DNA of 64,000 nucleotides from Thalassovita sp. (GCF_963691685.1 NZ_OY829290.1:4429001-4493000); one strand, 5' to 3'. Counted from the stretch's first letter, positions 50,427-58,681 are shown. Made by a program: numbers and translations. Notes: a model not told the origin generated them from the letters alone.

Positions 50427-51773
50427 TTAAGACGCCGCCGACTCCACAGCCTTACAGATCTGGGTGATCACCGCATCCAGCTTGCCCTGATCGTTGGCTT
50501 CGCCCATCACACGGATCAGCGGCTCGGTGCCCGATTTGCGGATCAGCAGGCGACCATCGCCGTTCAGCTGCTTTTCACCATCAGCAATCGCCTGCTGGAC
50601 CTGATCCGCCTCCAGCGGGGTTTTGCCCGCGGCGTAGCGCACGTTGCGCAGGATCTGCGGTACCGGGGTGAACACCTGCGCCAATTCGCTGGCTTTCTTG
50701 CCGGTTTCCACCATCGCCTTCATGAATTGCAGACCGGCAATCAGGCCATCACCGGTGGTGGCGTAATCGGTCATGACGATATGGCCGGATTGCTCACCAC
50801 CCAGCGCAAAACCGTTTTTACGCATGCTTTCAACAACATAACGGTCGCCAACCGCGGTGCGCTCCAGATGGATGCCTTCATCCCGCAGGAAGTTTTCCAT
50901 GCCAAGGTTCGACATCACAGTGGCCACCAGCGTGTCGCCCTTCAGCCGGCCTTCGCGCTTCCAGGAAGAGGCGATCAGCGCCATGATCTGGTCGCCATCG
51001 GCCTGTTCGCCGTTTTCGTCCAGAATGATCACACGATCCGCATCGCCATCCAGACAGATGCCCAGATTGGCCCGCACTTCGCGCACTTTGGCCGCCGCAG
51101 TCGCGGTGCTGGTTGAGCCGCAGTTTTCGTTGATGTTGTGGCCATTTGGGTTCACGCCCACCGGGATCACCTCGGCGCCCAGTTCCCACAGGACGGCAGG
51201 CGCGGCTTTATAGGCGGCACCATTGGCGCAATCCAGCACCACGCGCAGCCCATCCAGACGCAGCGAATTGGGGAAGGTGGTCTTGGCATATTCCACATAG
51301 CGACCCAGAGCATCATCAATCCGCTTGGCGCGGCCAATGTTCTGGGGGGCCGCCAGTTCCACGCCTTCGTTCAGCAGGCGCTCGATCTCAACTTCGGCCT
51401 CATCCGACAGCTTGAAACCATCTGGACCAAAGAATTTGATGCCGTTGTCATAGGCCGGGTTGTGGCTGGCCGAGATCATGACGCCCACATCGGCACGCAT
51501 GGAATGGGTTAGAAACCCAACCGCCGGTGTTGGCATCGGCCCCAGCAGCAGAACGTTCATCCCCGTGGAGGTAAACCCAGCCGTCAGCGCGTTTTCCAGC
51601 ATGTAGCCCGACAGGCGCGTGTCTTTGCCGATCACCACCCGGTGTTCCTGCTGATCGCGGCGGAAATAACGCCCGGCAGCTGCACCCAGCCGCATCGCCA
51701 GTTCGGCTGTCATTGGGGGGGTATTGGTCAGTCCGCGCACCCCATCGGTGCCAAAAAGAGAGCGTTTGGTCAC
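50427..51773 (-). CDS. glmM: Phosphoglucosamine mutase
   Basis: A 448-residue GlmM. LFGTDGVRGLTN marks the N-terminus; the phosphoserine loop is ISASHNPAYDNGIKFFGPDG; the metal loop is CLDGDADRVIILDENG; the sugar loop GGEQSGHIVM; and the phosphate site RKSGTEPLIRVMGE. It converts glucosamine-6-phosphate to glucosamine-1-phosphate for peptidoglycan and lipid A. The start is GTG. The often-linked folP gene is not upstream. Confidence 0.95.
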   Translation of the reverse strand: MTKRSLFGTDGVRGLTNTPPMTAELAMRLGAAAGRYFRRDQQEHRVVIGKDTRLSGYMLENALTAGFTSTGMNVLLLGPMPTPAVGFLTHSMRADVGVMISASHNPAYDNGIKFFGPDGFKLSDEAEVEIERLLNEGVELAAPQNIGRAKRIDDALGRYVEYAKTTFPNSLRLDGLRVVLDCANGAAYKAAPAVLWELGAEVIPVGVNPNGHNINENCGSTSTATAAAKVREVRANLGICLDGDADRVIILDENGEQADGDQIMALIASSWKREGRLKGDTLVATVMSNLGMENFLRDEGIHLERTAVGDRYVVESMRKNGFALGGEQSGHIVMTDYATTGDGLIAGLQFMKAMVETGKKASELAQVFTPVPQILRNVRYAAGKTPLEADQVQQAIADGEKQLNGDGRLLIRKSGTEPLIRVMGEANDQGKLDAVITQICKAVESAAS

Positions 51774-52083
51774 TGCAACAACCTTCGGTCTATGATTAAT
51801 TAACGCCTTCCTAAGCAGCCGCGCGACAGCTGTCCAGCGCCTCGGCAGAAACGCGCCGGAATGCGCTGGAGCTTTGTTTCAAAGCGTTACAGCCCTGCTT
51901 GCGTCTGCTGCTGAGGCCAAATGACAAAAGGCCGACCTCAATGGATCGGCCCCTGTCCCAGTCACCCCCAAGATCCACCCGTGGAACGGATGACGGTTGC
52001 GGGGGTTATACCGGCTTTGCCCCCCTACCCCAAACGGCAAGTGCAGACAAAACGGTTAAAATTCAGCGGGATAACCCGAGCCC
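51774..52083. other. Intergenic region between glmM and the DUF2853 gene
   Basis: 310 bp. It must contain the glmM promoter (an ATTAATTAA block lies near 51795) and holds a terminator-like hairpin at 51930-51951. No gene is visible. Confidence 0.5.
51930..51951 (-). terminator. Terminator downstream of the DUF2853 gene
   Basis: On the minus strand GGCCGA and TCGGCC form a 6-bp stem with a 10-nt loop, followed by TTTTG. It lies about 130 bp after the DUF2853 stop. Confidence 0.55.
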
Positions 52084-52425
52084 TCAACCGTAGATCGCTT
52101 CTTTGCCGAAGTGTTTGACCAGCATGTAGTAGACAACCGCGCGGTATTTGTTCCGCTCGGACCGGCCATAGGTTTCGATCACGTTATCAATGGCTTCCAT
52201 CAGCTGCGGGCCATCCTCCAGCGCCAATTTGCGGATGAGGAAGTTGTTTTTCACAGTCTCCAGCTCACTCGGCTGGCTGGCCGCCACGGTCGAGGCATCG
52301 GCATCGTAAATTGCCGGACCACAGCCGATGGTTACCTTCGTTAAAAGGTCCATATCCGGCTCCATGCCGCATTTTTCCTTCAGGTCCGCCGCATATTGCG
52401 CGATCAAATCGTCCCGTTTGCCCAT
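52084..52425 (-). CDS. DUF2853 family protein
   Basis: A 113-residue helical protein, starting MGKRDDLIAQYAADLKEKCG and ending YYMLVKHFGKEAIYG. It fits DUF2853, whose members are small, acidic, soluble and of unknown function. The ATG at 52425 has an AGGAGA ribosome binding site 6 bp upstream; the longer in-frame form from 52461 does not. Confidence 0.82.
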   Translation of the reverse strand: MGKRDDLIAQYAADLKEKCGMEPDMDLLTKVTIGCGPAIYDADASTVAASQPSELETVKNNFLIRKLALEDGPQLMEAIDNVIETYGRSERNKYRAVVYYMLVKHFGKEAIYG

Positions 52426-52622
52426 TGTCTTCTCCTGAATTGGGGCAAGGCCCCGTCCCAAACTATGACTGAAACGCTAGCGCCCCGCCCGCCCCGGCAA
52501 AAGGAAAACTTCGGCTATATTTTCCCCGTCAGGTTTGACCTGCCCCAACGCTACCCAAATGCCCTCTTGCGCGCTGCCCTATTTCGGTGACACTCCGCCC
52601 CCTGCAAAGAAGGAGCGGACCA

Positions 52623-53606
52623 ATGGCAAAATGGGGCATTGTTGGATCGGGGTTCATCACCCGGGCCATGCTGGACGCAATCGCGCTGAACGAAGGCTCC
52701 ACCGCGCAGTGCATATTCGGCCGCACCGCTGAAACCCGCGATGCGCTTCAGGCGGAATATGGAACCGCCCATGCCACCGACTCCTACCAGGAGCTGCTGC
52801 AAAATCCTGAGGTAGAGGCGGTCTATATCGGCCTGCCCAATCATCTGCACAAAGACTACAGCCTTGAAGCTTTGGCCGCTGGCAAGGCGGTGCTGTGTGA
52901 AAAATCGCTGACCGTCACCATGAGCGATGCCTCGGCTTTGGTGGCCGGGGCAGAAAAGGCCCAGACGTTTTTTGCCGAGGGGCTGATGTACCTGTCCCAT
53001 CCCATGCATCACAAGCTGCTGGATCTGCTGCGCACCGGCCGGTTTGGTCAGCTGCGCCATGTGCAGGGGTTTTACGCCGCCGATATCTGGCAGGTGGTGA
53101 ACCCTGCTGGTGGCGGCACGCTCTACAATCTTGGTTGCTACCCGGCGTCTCTATTGCATCTGGTGGTGCAGGCCATGTGTGGGGAGGATGCCTTTGCCAA
53201 CCGTCAGCTACAGGCCAGCGGCAATGCCGGACATGATGGCAACCTGCGGGACACGGCTGTCACGGTGCGCTTTGACAATGGCGTTCTGGCCACGCTGCAC
53301 TCCACCGATGGCTACGGCATGGCGCATGAATTTACCATCGCCACCGATCTGGGCACCCTGCGGTTTGACAGCAACCCGTGGCTGCCAGCGCCGCAGGGCA
53401 ACAGTTTCACCTGGACCCCTTATGAGGGCACGCCGGAACGCTTTGTTGCAGATAGCGGATATGATGCGTTTTTCCATCAGTTACAGATGGTTGAGGCCGC
53501 AATGGCCGCTGGGGAAACGCAAGCCAAACGGCCCTCCCCCAGACTGCGGGATTCAGCTGAGATCATGCAGTTCCTGACCGATTGGCAGGCCGCCGTGACC
53601 ACCTAG
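52623..53606 (+). CDS. Gfo/Idh/MocA-family oxidoreductase
   Basis: A 327-residue oxidoreductase. The Rossmann loop is WGIVGSGFITRAMLDAI; VYIGLPNHLHKDYSLEALAA and VLCEKSLTV supply the EKP-type motif (here EKS, with the usual proline changed to serine); the substrate domain has LYNLGCYPASLLHLVV, in place of DxGxYxxH. It oxidises or reduces a cyclitol or sugar with NAD(P). The ATG at 52623 has an AAGGAGCGG ribosome binding site. It is a single-gene unit. Confidence 0.85.
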   Translation: MAKWGIVGSGFITRAMLDAIALNEGSTAQCIFGRTAETRDALQAEYGTAHATDSYQELLQNPEVEAVYIGLPNHLHKDYSLEALAAGKAVLCEKSLTVTMSDASALVAGAEKAQTFFAEGLMYLSHPMHHKLLDLLRTGRFGQLRHVQGFYAADIWQVVNPAGGGTLYNLGCYPASLLHLVVQAMCGEDAFANRQLQASGNAGHDGNLRDTAVTVRFDNGVLATLHSTDGYGMAHEFTIATDLGTLRFDSNPWLPAPQGNSFTWTPYEGTPERFVADSGYDAFFHQLQMVEAAMAAGETQAKRPSPRLRDSAEIMQFLTDWQAAVTT

Positions 53607-54101
53607 TTACGGCAGCGTGACCCCTTCTTTGCGGCCATGATCGGTGCGGCGGTCCAGCACCCTATCCTGGTTCGCCCAACGATCGATGATCTGATAGGCC
53701 CCCTGACACTTGGCCATCGCAATCTCCCCCGCCGCCAATTCGCCATGTCGGGTGTGCAACCGTTCGTGCCGCAACAGCGCCCGCACCATACTGTCCCAGC
53801 GCACCCGCAATTCAGGCGGCAGGTCCTCCAGCCGGGTGTGGCGCGGCATTTCAATTGTCTGGGTCACCGTGATGTCACAGCTGTCCGTCCAAGACACCCA
53901 CCACTGCGCATAGGCCCAGTAGCTGCGCGGCCCCTTGCGGCGCATTTCCCGGCGCAGCCCATCTGACGTCAGCGCCGAGACATCGTAATAGGTGATCTCT
54001 TCCGTGATCTTCGGTTTCTTGCCTGTCTCAGCGCCCGCAGAAACAACAACGGCGGCCCAAAGGACCGCCGCTGTCATAACTGTAAGAACCGAAGGCTTCA
54101 T
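53607..54101 (-). CDS. DUF922 secreted protein
   Basis: A 164-residue protein with a signal peptide (MKPSVLTVMTAAVLWAAVVV, cleaved near AGA). The mature part matches DUF922: YYDVSALTSDGLRREMRRKG, then RHERLHTRHGELAAGEI, which has the form of an HExxH zinc-protease motif (HERLH). A start at 54119, overlapping the ahcY stop as TGATG, is possible and would add MRWAGA. It is encoded directly after ahcY on the same strand. Confidence 0.8.
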   Translation of the reverse strand: MKPSVLTVMTAAVLWAAVVVSAGAETGKKPKITEEITYYDVSALTSDGLRREMRRKGPRSYWAYAQWWVSWTDSCDITVTQTIEMPRHTRLEDLPPELRVRWDSMVRALLRHERLHTRHGELAAGEIAMAKCQGAYQIIDRWANQDRVLDRRTDHGRKEGVTLP

Positions 54102-54118
54102 CGCTCCGGCCCACCGCA

Positions 54119-55504
54119 TCAGTAACGGTAGTGTTCCGGCTTGAACGGGCCTTCCGGGGTCACACCGATGTAGGAGGCCTGATCCGAGGTCAGCTTGGTC
54201 AGCTTGGCGCCAACTTTGGCCAGGTGCAGGGCTGCAACCTTTTCATCCAGATGTTTGGGCAGGATGTAGACTTCGTTTTCGTAGTCGTCGCCTTTGGTGA
54301 ACAGTTCAATCTGGGCCAGCACCTGGTTGGTGAAGGACGCCGACATCACGAAGGACGGGTGACCGGTGGCGTTGCCGAGGTTCAGCAGACGGCCTTCGGA
54401 CAGCAGAATGATCCGGTTGCCAGCAGGCATCTCGATCATGTCGACCTGTTCTTTGATGTTGGTCCACTTGTGGTTTTTCAGGGCAGCAACCTGAATTTCG
54501 TTGTCGAAGTGGCCGATGTTGCCCACGATCGCCATATCCTTCATCTCGCGCATATGCTCGATGCGGATGATGTCTTTGTTGCCGGTGGTGGTGATGAACA
54601 CATCTGCGTCCAGCGACTCTTCCAGCAGGACAACTTCGAAACCGTCCATGGCCGCCTGCAGCGCGCAGATCGGATCCGCTTCGGTCACTTTCACACGGGC
54701 ACCTGCACCAGCCAGCGAAGCAGCGGAACCTTTGCCAACATCACCGTAACCGCAGACAACAGCAACCTTACCGGCCAGCATGGTGTCGGTCGCGCGGCGG
54801 ATGCCATCAACCAGCGACTCTTTACAGCCGTATTTGTTGTCGAACTTCGACTTGGTGACCGAGTCGTTGACGTTGATTGCAGGGAACGGCAGCTGACCGT
54901 TTTTCTGCAGTTCGTACAGACGGTGCACACCAGTGGTGGTTTCTTCGGAAACGCCCATGATCGCGTCGCGGGTTTTGGTGAACCAACCGGGGCTGGCTTC
55001 CATGCGTTTTGCGATCTGTGCTTTGATCACCGCTTCCTCTTCGGACTGCGGCACCGGAATGATGTCTTCACCAGCTTCGGCGCGTGCGCCCAGCAGAACG
55101 TAAAGGGTGGCATCGCCACCATCATCCAGGATCATGTTCGGGCCATCTGCAAACAAGAAGGACTTGTCCAGATAATCCCAATGCTCTTCCAGAGTCTGGC
55201 CTTTGATCGCAAAGACCGGAATGTCTGCAGCAGCAATGGCGGCAGCGGCGTGATCCTGGGTGGAAAAGATATTGCAGGAGGCCCAGCGCACATCGGCGCC
55301 CAGAGCAACCAGAGTCTCAATCAAGACAGCGGTTTGAATGGTCATATGCAACGACCCGACGATGCGCGCACCTTTCAGCGGTTTGCTGTCGCCGTATTCT
55401 TCCCGAAGCGCCATCAGGCCGGGCATTTCGGTTTCCGCGATATCCAGCTCTTTGCGGCCAAACTCGGCCAGGCTGATATCCTTTACAATATAGTCGTTTG
55501 CCAT
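54119..55504 (-). CDS. ahcY: Adenosylhomocysteinase
   Basis: A 461-residue SAH hydrolase. Signature regions are DVRWASCNIFSTQDHAAAAI, SVTKSKFDNKYGCKESLVDG, the NAD loop VVCGYGDVGKGSA and the C-terminal FKPEHYRY. It splits S-adenosylhomocysteine to adenosine and homocysteine, keeping methylation reactions running. The ATG at 55504 is preceded by AAGGAA, which is locked in a perfect 7-bp hairpin, so translation is probably controlled. In Rhodobacterales ahcY often lies close to the reg redox genes, as here. Confidence 0.97.
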   Translation of the reverse strand: MANDYIVKDISLAEFGRKELDIAETEMPGLMALREEYGDSKPLKGARIVGSLHMTIQTAVLIETLVALGADVRWASCNIFSTQDHAAAAIAAADIPVFAIKGQTLEEHWDYLDKSFLFADGPNMILDDGGDATLYVLLGARAEAGEDIIPVPQSEEEAVIKAQIAKRMEASPGWFTKTRDAIMGVSEETTTGVHRLYELQKNGQLPFPAINVNDSVTKSKFDNKYGCKESLVDGIRRATDTMLAGKVAVVCGYGDVGKGSAASLAGAGARVKVTEADPICALQAAMDGFEVVLLEESLDADVFITTTGNKDIIRIEHMREMKDMAIVGNIGHFDNEIQVAALKNHKWTNIKEQVDMIEMPAGNRIILLSEGRLLNLGNATGHPSFVMSASFTNQVLAQIELFTKGDDYENEVYILPKHLDEKVAALHLAKVGAKLTKLTSDQASYIGVTPEGPFKPEHYRY

Positions 55505-55514
55505 TGCGGGGGTT

Positions 55515-55537
55515 CCTTGCAAAAAATAACTGCAAGG
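55515..55537 (-). promoter_or_regulatory. Hairpin covering the ahcY ribosome binding site
   Basis: CCTTGCA and TGCAAGG pair perfectly around a 9-nt loop in the ahcY leader. The 3' arm contains the AAGG of the Shine-Dalgarno sequence AAGGAA, so the folded form would block initiation. Confidence 0.65.
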
Positions 55538-55557
55538 CAGATAGCACTCGACCTATA

Positions 55558-55587
55558 CCCAGACAACGAGTCTTTCGGATGTCTGGG
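55558..55587 (-). promoter_or_regulatory. Upstream leader hairpin of ahcY
   Basis: CCCAGACA and TGTCTGGG form an 8-bp stem with a 14-nt loop, 20 bp upstream of the ribosome-binding-site hairpin. It may be the terminator of the preceding gene, which ends at 55598 on the same strand, or the first helix of an ahcY leader RNA; it is not followed by a T run, which favours the second. Confidence 0.5.
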
Positions 55588-55597
55588 CCAATCTTTC

Positions 55598-55924
55598 TTA
55601 GCTTTTTACACCAGCAGGGGCGATTTCGCTGTTCGAATTCCAGTGTTTGCCGGTTGCCATGATACAGGCAAGGCCGTCCGCACGGGTGATGAACACGGTG
55701 AAACTGCCCGAGTTAGGCGAAGTCCAGACTTCCAGCAGCTGCTGTGGGTTTTGCAAACCACCGCCCGAAAGCTGTTCGTTGTACTTCTTCTTCAGGTCTT
55801 CGACCAGAATGGCGCGTGGCAGGCATTTGGTGCCTTGGGCCTGAGCAGCAGTGGTGGTGGCGGTCAGGGTGACACCGGCAACCAATGCGGCGGCAAAGGC
55901 GGGGAGGGGGGTCTTCGAGAACAT
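55598..55924 (-). CDS. Small secreted protein with conserved cysteines, paralog 1
   Basis: A 108-residue protein from MFSKTPLPAFAAALVAGVTL, with a signal peptide cleaved after AQA. The mature core reads KCLPRAILVEDLKKKYNEQL, GLQNPQQLLEVWTS, SGSFTVFIT and CIMATGKHW, almost position by position like the protein at 56291-56605. Two cysteines are conserved and may form a disulfide. No named family is recognised. An AAGGAG ribosome binding site precedes the start. The longer in-frame reading to 56101 lacks coding character. Confidence 0.75.
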   Translation of the reverse strand: MFSKTPLPAFAAALVAGVTLTATTTAAQAQGTKCLPRAILVEDLKKKYNEQLSGGGLQNPQQLLEVWTSPNSGSFTVFITRADGLACIMATGKHWNSNSEIAPAGVKS

Positions 55925-56290
55925 AACGCAACACTCCTTAGTAAGGGCCCGATGCTGACGGAGACATCGCCAGGGAGGGAAGCGGTGCCGAGGGGGAGGA
56001 GGGGTCTCAGCATCGGGCTCAGCTAAGTTATACGTCTCAGAGCCCAATTTTTCTTGCTCTCTTAGGGATACGCGACGGGAAAATGACGTATTTTCCGACA
56101 AGTGACGAAGCTTTGACGCCGACCAAGCGCCTATTTCCCCAAGGTAAGCCGTTGCGAATAAAGCACCTTATTTTCCAACATACTTTCGTATGGGGTGCTA
56201 TCCCAATTAGACAGACGAATTTCAGATTCATCCTTTACGAGAGGGATTTTCCTGTGATTTAAACGACCGGTTCGCCACCACAGGGCGAAA
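55925..56290. other. Leader and intergenic region between the two secreted-protein genes
   Basis: 366 bp. The right-hand part in transcription order contains a large inverted repeat (55947-56018) upstream of paralog 1. The remainder, 56037-56290, is AT-richer than its neighbours and shows no gene. Confidence 0.5.
55947..56018 (-). ncRNA. Leader hairpin with CCUCC-rich loop (cuckoo-like)
   Basis: GCCCGATGCTGA and TCAGCATCGGGC form a perfect 12-bp stem. The minus-strand transcript places ACCCCTCCTCCCCCTC in the enclosed 48-nt region, an anti-Shine-Dalgarno-like motif resembling the CCUCCUCCC motif of the cuckoo RNAs of Rhodobacteraceae. It lies 22 bp before the paralog 1 start, whose AGGAG could pair with the CUCCU. 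It could be a cis-acting switch or a processed small RNA. Confidence 0.5.
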
Positions 56291-56605
56291 TCAACTTTCC
56301 AGATCGGTATTAGGTGGTTCGTAGCCAATCCAGCTGCCGCCGGTGGCAACCACACAGGACTGTCCGTCTGGATGGGTGATAAAGATGGTAAAGCTGCCGG
56401 AATCGCCAGAACTCCAGATTTCCAACAGTTGTTGCGGGTTCTGCAGACCGCGGCCCAGCAGATCTTCACCGTAGCTGCGCATCAGATCTTGCACTAAGGC
56501 ATCGCGCGGCATGCAGCTCAGCGGCGCGGCGCTCTGGGCAAAGGTGGGCGGGGCAAGCGCAGCGGTGCCAAGGACCGCCGCAGTGGTGATCAGACGTTTG
56601 AACAT
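56291..56605 (-). CDS. Small secreted protein with conserved cysteines, paralog 2
   Basis: A 104-residue protein with signal peptide MFKRLITTAAVLGTAALAPP, cleaved after TFA. The core is SCMPRDALVQDLMRSYGEDL, GLQNPQQLLEIWSS, SGSFTIFIT and CVVATGGSW, matching paralog 1. The two genes are tandem on the same strand, 366 bp apart, and look like an old duplication. A periplasmic location is expected. Function unknown. Confidence 0.75.
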   Translation of the reverse strand: MFKRLITTAAVLGTAALAPPTFAQSAAPLSCMPRDALVQDLMRSYGEDLLGRGLQNPQQLLEIWSSGDSGSFTIFITHPDGQSCVVATGGSWIGYEPPNTDLES

Positions 56606-56827
56606 GACGTGTTCCTTTCCAGTTTGGGTTCAGATCCCGATCCCTCGGGCGCCGGACCACCTGTCCGGCCGTCTGATATATATGTGGGGTCGCTACGGGG
56701 GATTTGCGAAACACGCGGCTACACGTCCCTGTGCTGTATTTGAAACATTCATGACGCTGCCCCGCTGACATTGCGCCGGGCAGGGCAGGGCGCTACCACT
56801 GTTTCAGTTAAGTGAAGGACACCCCAA

Positions 56828-57424
56828 ATGGCCGCAAAAGCCCCCCGTGCCTGGCAACGTATGCTGTCCGGGCGCCGTCTTGATCTGCTGGACCCAACCC
56901 CGGTGGATGTAGAGATCGAAGATATCGCCCACGGCCTGGCCTTTGTGGCGCGCTGGAATGGGCAGACTCAGGGGGATTTTGCCTATTCGGTGGCCGAACA
57001 TTCGCTGTTGGTCGAACAGCTTTATGGCCGGATGTACCCCGGCCAGCCGGTGAAATGGCATCTGGCCGCACTGCTGCACGACGCACCAGAATATGTGATC
57101 GGGGATATGATTTCCCCGGTAAAGGCCGCCGTAGGCCCCGGCTATGATGAATTGGACAAACGACTGACCGCTGCCATTCACATTCGCTTCGGCCTGCCCG
57201 CCGCCATCCCGATCAAGGTGAAAAAGCAGATCAAACGCGCCGATAAGGTCAGCGCCTGGATGGAAGCCACCCAGATCGCAGGTTTCACTGAGGCGGAGGC
57301 GAACAAGTTCTTCGGCAAGGTCGATCCGGCGCTGATCGACGGGTTGTCAATCCAGCTGCGTCCCCCTGTTGAGGTCCGGGCAGAGTTCACCGCGCGGCAT
57401 GAAACATTGCTCAATGCGCTCTGA
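56828..57424 (+). CDS. HD-domain phosphohydrolase (YfbR-like)
   Basis: A 198-residue HD-fold protein. Metal ligands are visible in AEHSLLVEQL (His), ALLHDAPEYVIGDM (His-Asp pair) and a later aspartate in RADKVSAWMEAT. This pattern matches the 5'-nucleotidase/YfbR-type HD group, which dephosphorylate deoxynucleotides. There is no signal peptide. Its stop overlaps the following GNAT gene by 11 bp. Confidence 0.82.
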   Translation: MAAKAPRAWQRMLSGRRLDLLDPTPVDVEIEDIAHGLAFVARWNGQTQGDFAYSVAEHSLLVEQLYGRMYPGQPVKWHLAALLHDAPEYVIGDMISPVKAAVGPGYDELDKRLTAAIHIRFGLPAAIPIKVKKQIKRADKVSAWMEATQIAGFTEAEANKFFGKVDPALIDGLSIQLRPPVEVRAEFTARHETLLNAL

Positions 57425-57908
57425 TCTGACCATCCGCACACCGGTTGGTTTTGACACCGGTCCGATGGCGCGGCTGCTGTCCGAGATTATCAGGGCAGGG
57501 GGCACCACCGCGCGAACACAGGAGGTCACAGCCACAGACATGGCCGCTATGATCGCCGAAGACGCGGATCGCTCTGCCTGGTTTGTGGCTGAATCCGCGG
57601 GCGAGATTGTCGGGTTTCAGCACGTATCTCCCTATCCCGGCCTGCCGGCCGAGGCCTGTGATATCGCCACCTTTGTGCAGCAAGGGCGGCAACAACTCGG
57701 CGTTGGCTCAGCCCTGTTCAGCGCCACATCGCAGGCGGCGCGGGATCTGGGATATGCTTGGATCTGCGCTTGTATCCGCACCGACAACGCGGGCGGGCGC
57801 GCCTATTACCAAAGCCGGGGGTTTCGCGACTATCAGCTGCTGTCTGGGGTGGACCTAGCCGATGGGCAGGTGGTGGATCAGATGCTGACCCGGTTTGATC
57901 TGGACTGA
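57414..57908 (+). CDS. GNAT-family N-acetyltransferase
   Basis: A 164-residue GNAT protein. The acetyl-CoA loop is QQGRQQLGVGSALFSATSQA, corresponding to motif A (Q/RxxGxG/A), and the C-terminal part AYYQSRGFRDYQLL is motif B. It starts inside the HD-domain gene, so the two are co-translated. The substrate is unknown. Confidence 0.82.
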   Translation: MRSDLTIRTPVGFDTGPMARLLSEIIRAGGTTARTQEVTATDMAAMIAEDADRSAWFVAESAGEIVGFQHVSPYPGLPAEACDIATFVQQGRQQLGVGSALFSATSQAARDLGYAWICACIRTDNAGGRAYYQSRGFRDYQLLSGVDLADGQVVDQMLTRFDLD

Positions 57909-58053
57909 TCAGGGCCGATCTGAACCCGTTAACCTTCTCCTTTGGCATAGCACCGTAGATTTACGGAACATTCGGCACGGTGATTGCAGACTGTCTGGCA
58001 TGGTCGCCTCTCTCTGCTCTCCTCCGTCCCGGTGACCGACTGGAGTATGTGTT

Positions 58054-58350
58054 ATGTCCACTCAACTACTGGCGTTGGCCGCGGGGTATTTCCTGTGCAG
58101 CGCCGCTGCCGAAGAACAGGTGTTGCCCAAAGCCAAGATCGATGAGTGCAACGCAATTTACACCCAGCTGAAGCTGAGCTTCACCGATGTCGCCACATTG
58201 GATGATTTCATGGCCTTGCTGGAAAGCGACCGCGCCGCTGTCAATCAGCAGGGCTATGCGGGCTATGTCAGCTGGGTCGAAGATAACCCCGAACTGGTGG
58301 CCGAACTGCGTGCCGAGGCCCAGTTGAAACTGTTGAGCTTCAATTTTTAG
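58054..58350 (+). CDS. Hypothetical protein of 98 residues
   Basis: An ORF starting MSTQLLALAAGYFLCSAAAE, possibly with a short signal sequence, followed by a helical acidic region (DECNAIYTQLKLSFTDVATL) with many glutamates and aspartates. No family is recognised. Codon use looks coding, and no other frame is open there. A GGAGTATGTGTT precedes the ATG. Confidence 0.55.
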   Translation: MSTQLLALAAGYFLCSAAAEEQVLPKAKIDECNAIYTQLKLSFTDVATLDDFMALLESDRAAVNQQGYAGYVSWVEDNPELVAELRAEAQLKLLSFNF

Positions 58351-58370
58351 GTAATCTAAAACCGCATTAG

Positions 58371-58392
58371 GCGGCCCCCAAAAGGGACCGCC
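58371..58392 (+). terminator. Hairpin after the 98-residue hypothetical gene
   Basis: A GC-rich stem of about 9 bp with loop AAAA-type, 20 bp after the stop. It lacks a clear T run, so termination is only likely. Confidence 0.45.
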
Positions 58393-58449
58393 ACTGGACG
58401 AGCCAAGGAACCTGGGCAGGCTCAGGACCCGTTAATATGCAACGCTCAG

Positions 58450-58547
58450 CATGGAAAAATATGCGTTCTCAGCAGTTGGGAGCGCGCAGCTAAGGCTGGT
58501 TGCCTTTTCAAGCGCGCCCAGCTGTTGAGAGCGTGAATTTCTCCATG
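58450..58547. repeat. Long imperfect inverted repeat
   Basis: Outer arms CATGGAAAAAT / ATTTCTCCATG and inner arms TTCTCAGCAGTTGGGAGCGC / GCGCCCAGCTGTTGAGAG-type form a hairpin of about 35 bp per arm with some mismatches, around a central loop of about 24 nt. The pattern of paired differences suggests an RNA or DNA structure. Confidence 0.65.
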
Positions 58548-58555
58548 CCCTCCGG

Positions 58556-58652
58556 GTGCCTCCTATTTTGACGCTGCCGGCGTTATATTGCCTTGAAATA
58601 GAACCACTATTCCTGCGGCCTTATGCCTTGTCAGGCCCAAAATAGGAGGCAC
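58556..58652. repeat. Perfect 15-bp inverted repeat enclosing about 67 bp
   Basis: GTGCCTCCTATTTTG at the left and CAAAATAGGAGGCAC at the right. At 97 bp overall it has the form of a miniature element or of a leader/terminator hairpin. It ends 30 bp beyond the RTX stop codon (58682), so in RTX mRNA it would be the 3' structure. Confidence 0.7.
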
Positions 58653-58681
58653 TGAGCATTGCCGATTAATGGGCCCTGAGC

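Larger units (their letters stand above)
58351..58681. other. Structured intergenic region
   Basis: 331 bp without a gene. In order: a GGCGGCCCCC/GGGACCGCC hairpin (58371-58392), probably the terminator of the preceding gene, then two large inverted repeats at 58450-58547 and 58556-58652. Confidence 0.7.

Noticed and set aside
55505..55600. Classical SAH riboswitch before ahcY
   Set aside because: The leader lacks the conserved core sequences of that class as far as I can recognise, so only an unassigned structured leader is reported.
54131..56026. Plus-strand open frame of 631 codons
   Set aside because: It is the exact antisense of ahcY and the neighbouring secreted-protein gene. Those have full motifs, while this frame has low-complexity Phe/Gly/Gln composition.
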